Shown piece after piece: positions 36,589 to 64,000 of a DNA stretch of 64,000 nt. Every line of letters begins with the position of its first letter. The first letter of the stretch is position 1. The notes below the pieces were generated by a model. The model did no database searches and was not told where the DNA came from. It worked only from the letters and a program-made list of their open reading frames with translations. Both the position numbers and the translations under genes were made by a program. The DNA is taken from the NCBI RefSeq assembly GCF_026151205.1, contig NC_087073.1, forward strand, positions 17,822,837 to 17,886,836. The letters run 5' to 3'. Source of the stretch: Bolinopsis microptera (Eukaryota; Ctenophora; Tentaculata; Lobata; Bolinopsidae).

Positions 36589-36684
36589 CTTGTATCACGT
36601 CGTGACCCCCATTGTCGTTTCACTAAGTGTATCGTGACTACGATACAGCCGCGCACTCGCGCGCGGCGGGTCTATAACGTATGA
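36589..36684 (-). mobile_element. Element A, copy 5 (diverged, covarying hairpin)
   Basis: Keeps cttgtatcac at one end and the three-hairpin order. The third hairpin reads tgtatcgtgactacgataca: one stem base pair has changed from G-C to T-A relative to the other copies while pairing is kept. The middle hairpin is ccgcgcactcgcgcgcgg. Confidence 0.65.
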
Positions 36685-37976
36685 GGATTCCCCAGGTAAT
36701 ACCTTCGACACAGTAAAAACAAACAGTTGCGTTTAAATAGCAGTAAAAATTTGTAGTTCAATCACAATATCAATTCCACAAACCGTACCAAGATTATCAG
36801 ATTTACTTTAATTGTTGTCTTCGAAATCGATTCATACTATTGAACTGCCTATGGGTATGGCTCTGGATTAGAATTGTGAATTAGATCTAGGATATTGCAG
36901 TTACTAAGCCAGTTTTTCGACCAGCTTTTCATCTTGTTACCCGTCACTCGTCAGGCCCATACTTTTGACAGAAGTTTAAATCGATTTCAAGACTCTTTAA
37001 CACCTAAATGATATTAGCCTAGTAAGGGAATCTACAAAAGGATATTAAGGACCTCCAGTTGGGGTCAACGGTAAAGAATTAACAAATACAAAGAAAGTTA
37101 CGAGTTCGGATAACCAACCACACTGGGAAAACCTACATCAAATTAAAGATTAAGTTTACCATGAAAGTTCTTCGAGCAGATATTTCTTATCATACAACAT
37201 CAAACCACGCTGAAGTATCAAACCTCCGTTGTGACATTAAAACCGGTAAATTCTTAAATCGGCACTACCCCGAGAAATAAAGTTACATATTACATAAACC
37301 TAAACCGTCAACGATTATGTAACAAAAAACATTTATGGATACAAAAATATATATGACTACTGCGTCATAAGTTAGTAAAAACACGATAGCACAGAAAAAT
37401 AACGCTCTTCAATCACACCATTCAAACCTATGTGGTATAGTAGCTGTCTTCAAAATAGCATAAAAATAACAAATCTAGCAGATATAATATTTTCCGTGAA
37501 ATAGAATAATTATTTACAAATGTTACAACAAAGTTTATTTAATCAGTCTCTTGTCTTCGATTTACGTTCCTTGCGATACGATCGCTTGAGGACGAAGACA
37601 TTGATTTCTTTCACCTTAAAACTTCGAAACACACGACACTTTTCAGCTCGAATTTGCGACATTCTGTCTTGCATACATTTCTCAAACTTAAATTAGTAAA
37701 TCTGGAACGTTCTGATGGGCCGTTAGGCGGGATGGTTGCTGATTCAGGATAGTATGTTAGGTGCAAACCTGAAATACAAAATATTTAATAACTCAGAATT
37801 GTTCATTGTAACGATAGTTTGGACAATAAAAATATCTAATAACAAAGAAGGCGAAAAGGCACATTGTTTACAAGAAGTTAACAACACAGAACATAATCTG
37901 AACAGTAAGAAGATCAGATGGACACTAATTTAGTCCCTGTCAACCTCTCCCTGATCTAAATATTATCTGTTATATT

Positions 37977-38058
37977 TAATACTAATACTTATTTATTTAA
38001 TACTAATACTTATTTATTTAATACTAATACTTATTTATTTAATACCAATACTTATTTG
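37977..38058. repeat. 21-bp tandem repeat, possible poly(A) signal region of the semaphorin
   Basis: Unit actaatacttatttatttaat repeated about four times with near identity. On the minus strand it lies 10-90 bases after the stop codon and contains several aataaa words, so it may serve as the polyadenylation signal. Confidence 0.7.
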
Positions 38059-38066
38059 CACTTTAT

Positions 38067-60909
<22,843 letters not shown>

Positions 60910-61644
60910 CTGGGGAGGCGGTGGTTTAGTAAAAGTTGGTGTTATTAATATTATTTTATTACGTAATATTAAGTAAATAGGTCCTGGGGAGGTGTATTAC
61001 TGCTCTGTCTGTTTTTTTTTCGACAAAGTGCTAGGTTTAGTGGATATTACTGTTTAGAGTCTGTCTTGAGAGAGACCTTTCTCAACAAATAGCGCTTCTA
61101 ACATTGGGATTTTTACAGCTTATAACAGGTTTATATAAGTTGTCATTATTATTGACAGCTAGTGATTATATAGCAATAGCCAACGTGTAGGAGGTTATGA
61201 TATAGAGGGTTGGCGTGGTAGTCTAAACCAGAGAGACGGGAAGGTAAGATAATAATTGTACAAAAACCGGTTTATCTAAATTTCCATACTCGACGGACAG
61301 CAAAATTGTGACTTCTTCTTTATAGAAATTCTACGGAAAACGGGGAAACAGTCTTCTTTATGTTCGACAGGCTGCTAATAGATATGGTAGCCACCCTACC
61401 ATTGGTGCATACTGAAGTTAGCTAGATGGCATTGTAACTCAGCTAGATTATATAAGTTATTGACAGAGTTGATAACTCAAAATGTTAGATGTTCGGTGTA
61501 GCTCAAGTTTGTATCTGTTAGTTATGAGAGGTAGTTATAATATCCTCTCACTTAGTAAAGCACATACTGCATGACAGACATGCTATATTTTGTGAGTTTA
61601 ACCAAACACGAACTATGGACCATGGTATTATTGGTGTTGTCTCC

Positions 61645-61768
<124 letters not shown>

Positions 61769-62641
61769 CTCTCTTGAAAGAGAGAGGAAGTAATAGTCGG
61801 GAATATATTACAACAGTTTAACGAGACCATTAGTGCTCCCTAAATAGCACAGCCTTCATTTTAACAGCCTCGCCAGAACTTTGCAATAAACAGCCTGACT
61901 ACACAATTTAACAACTTCGTTCCAACTATCTAACAAGCTCCATGTTAACTTGCTGTTTCTTCACGAGAGACAAGTGAGGGCAGAGCTCGTCAATCTATTC
62001 TAGCTGAGGTGGTAACCATGGAAACACTAAATGCTGGCACCCGACCGCTCATTGTATTTCATGTATTAAGAGACAGAATCACATTATACCCCCCTACTCA
62101 TCGCATTATTCTCCAGCTCTCCTGACTCAGCAAATGAACACTTTAATTAATGTGAATTTAAGTGATTTATTCATTCGTCCAGTTTCTAATATGATTTTCC
62201 TCGTCCCCAAGTAATGGTAATATCAGTCGATCCCTAATGACTCGATTTAGATGAAACCCAGAAGTGTCGTTTGCTGGAGAACTGAAACCCAAGATAAGGA
62301 TTAGGAGTTAGCATACTCCAACAATTAAATCTTTCCTTCAAGTCTGACCAAATGAAGCTCAAATTTGATGATTAGATAAATCAAAGAGTTTCTCAAAAGT
62401 TAGAGCTCTCTGTAGTTCTGACTTATCAAGCCCGTTAATTGTTAAACTCCGTGCATGTAAGTCTGAAGGAGTATCTTAACCTTAGATTTTACTAATCTGT
62501 CATTAACAGGGCGTTCCTGTGATACTCTAACCTTATCTCGCCAATTGAGTTAGTAAAAAGTAGGAACTTTTGACGGTAGTGTGATGTAATACCTAGCCCA
62601 TATAACCCATTCATCACGTTTTTATTGTGTTGCAGAGTAGT

Positions 62642-62749
62642 ATGAACATTGGAAACTTAACACTTGTACTCCTTATCTTAACCTACACAGAGCCAGCAGA
62701 AACAGAGCTAATCTTGGTGTACATTTGTAGTGGGCTGTTTTATCAGTAA
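62642..62749 (+). CDS. Tiny signal-peptide-like ORF (doubtful)
   Basis: 35 codons: MNIGNLTLVLLILTYTEPAE and a hydrophobic tail ending YQ. A ttattgtgttgcag acceptor-like sequence lies just before it. It could be the first coding exon of a plus-strand gene running off the window, or chance. No further exon was found. Confidence 0.15.
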   Translation: MNIGNLTLVLLILTYTEPAETELILVYICSGLFYQ

Positions 62750-64000
62750 TGAGGTGAAATAGAGTGTTATGAGGGGTGTTCTTTACTTTAATTAGAGGTG
62801 TGACCGTGTGTAGTTTGAGTGTTATTAGAGATGAGATAGTGATTGTCTCATCGTGATTAGATTTAGATCTGTAGATTTTGCTTATTGCATGTGGGGTATA
62901 AGTCTATAACTTAGTAGTTAACAAGTAATCAAACAGTGAATACTGCACAGTAACAATGAGTACAACCTCACAGGACCCTACAATACAATCACATGGGAAC
63001 CTGGAATAGTAACTAACACTCACACACTCTCACATGTACACGTGTACAAATGTACAAACAAACCGCCGCCCCCTGGCCACTGTCCAACATCTGCAGAGAG
63101 AAAAGGGCCGCAGACCATTATCAAAGAACCATCTGGATGTGTGATGAGGAGGGACATTGTTCTTATTCCCGCTCAACAACCCTCTTTACACACACACACA
63201 CTTGGAGCACCAATCACCGTTCTGGAGGCCAACATGGAGCGCCAAAAACTTGTCTCTTAGTTAACCACAGCCGCTGACCCGCCAGTATATAAACCAGTGT
63301 GTTGAATAGTGTGTGTGTGTGTGTGTGTGTAACCAATGACAATGCGTTTTATGAGAGTTTTACGAGAGTTGCAACCGTCCCGAACAGCGTGTAAAGGGCC
63401 TCAACTTTTCATCATGAGTCATTGTACTGTACATATTTGTGTATATATATACAATACTCTATTGTGAAGAGGTACACTAAATAGTACAGGGGCACATGAC
63501 AGTAGTGAACTGTGTGTAAGAATGGTTAAATAATTAAGGTACACGTATGATGACAGTGGTATGCGTTACCTTGACACTCTACACGCTGGGTTATATAAAC
63601 ATGCATGTAACTGTTCGTGATATTACCGATGGTACCTGGTATTGGTTTAACAAGGGTTGGTAAATATCTCTCTGCAGTTTAACATGGTCAATGTCTGGGT
63701 TTATTAGAGGGACTAAAGTCAGTGCCTAACTGCTTTCTGAGAGGTACACTAACAAGCTCCCCCCTATTAAACTGGTCCTAACATAACGTATTATTTGTCT
63801 TAATAAGCTGTAACATTTCACTGCATTGGTCCCCTAACATACTGTAACATTTACTGCACATGCTTACTGTGCACTGCCTCTCTCCACTTATCAGTAGCCC
63901 ACATGTTTCCAATACATTCTATGTAGATGTCTAGAATCTAGATGTACAATGTTCGGAATGTGGAGGACTCTCTGCAGAAATAGTTGCAGGCTAATTAGCC

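Larger units (their letters stand above)
35809..38066. other. Non-coding downstream of the semaphorin
   Basis: No gene recognised. Holds element A copy 5 (36589-36684), a tactttactttac-rich stretch at about 36425-36465, and a 21-bp tandem repeat next to the semaphorin stop codon. Confidence 0.45.

Overview
This is nuclear DNA of an animal. Genes have many GT-AG introns, the window is AT-rich and full of degenerate transposable elements, and the two recognisable protein-coding genes are metazoan: a transmembrane semaphorin, and a secreted protein built from thrombospondin type-1 (TSP1) and scavenger-receptor cysteine-rich (SRCR) domains. Abundant TSP1/SRCR exon arrays, long (GA)n tracts and Penelope-, LINE-, hAT- and pogo-type debris suggest an early-branching marine invertebrate. 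The SRCR wording made me think of ctenophores, with cnidarians as the alternative. That assignment is weak.

Layout. 1-12.2 kb: no intact gene; repeats, a minisatellite invaded by an element with inverted ends, fold-back elements, a LINE ORF1 scrap, a LINE RNase H scrap, a Penelope-like reverse transcriptase scrap, and a cluster of short hairpin-rich elements. 12.2-26.1 kb: a large inverted duplication. Two arms of about 6.34 kb (12248-18583 and 19797-26143) carry the same TSP1-TSP1-(SRCR-TSP1)n exon array in opposite orientation. Between them lie a tRNA-derived SINE and one extra TSP1-SRCR pair. 26.1-31.9 kb: the 5' part of the minus-strand TSP1/SRCR gene (signal peptide plus three TSP1 exons), with about 4 kb of transposon debris in one intron. 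32-38 kb: transposon graveyard with a 900-bp pogo-like element flanked by TA. 38.07-60.91 kb: a semaphorin on the minus strand, 13 exons reconstructed in frame from the sema domain through PSI and membrane segment to the stop, including one 15.5-kb intron. Its first exon(s) were not found. 61-64 kb: no gene identified with confidence.

All TSP1 and SRCR exons are symmetric phase 1-1 cassettes (168/171 bp and 306 bp), so they can be duplicated without breaking the frame. The SRCR-TSP1 pair has been amplified as a near-identical 814-bp unit including its introns. The plus-strand copy has no signal-peptide exon and both copies stop at the SINE, so the locus looks like one gene damaged by a recent inverted duplication. 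An assembly join of two haplotypes cannot be excluded from sequence alone.

The least expected structures are the palindrome with a SINE at its hinge, a family of about 110-bp elements made of three consecutive hairpins with one covarying base pair, a perfect 106-bp palindrome, and two copies of a hammerhead-like core.
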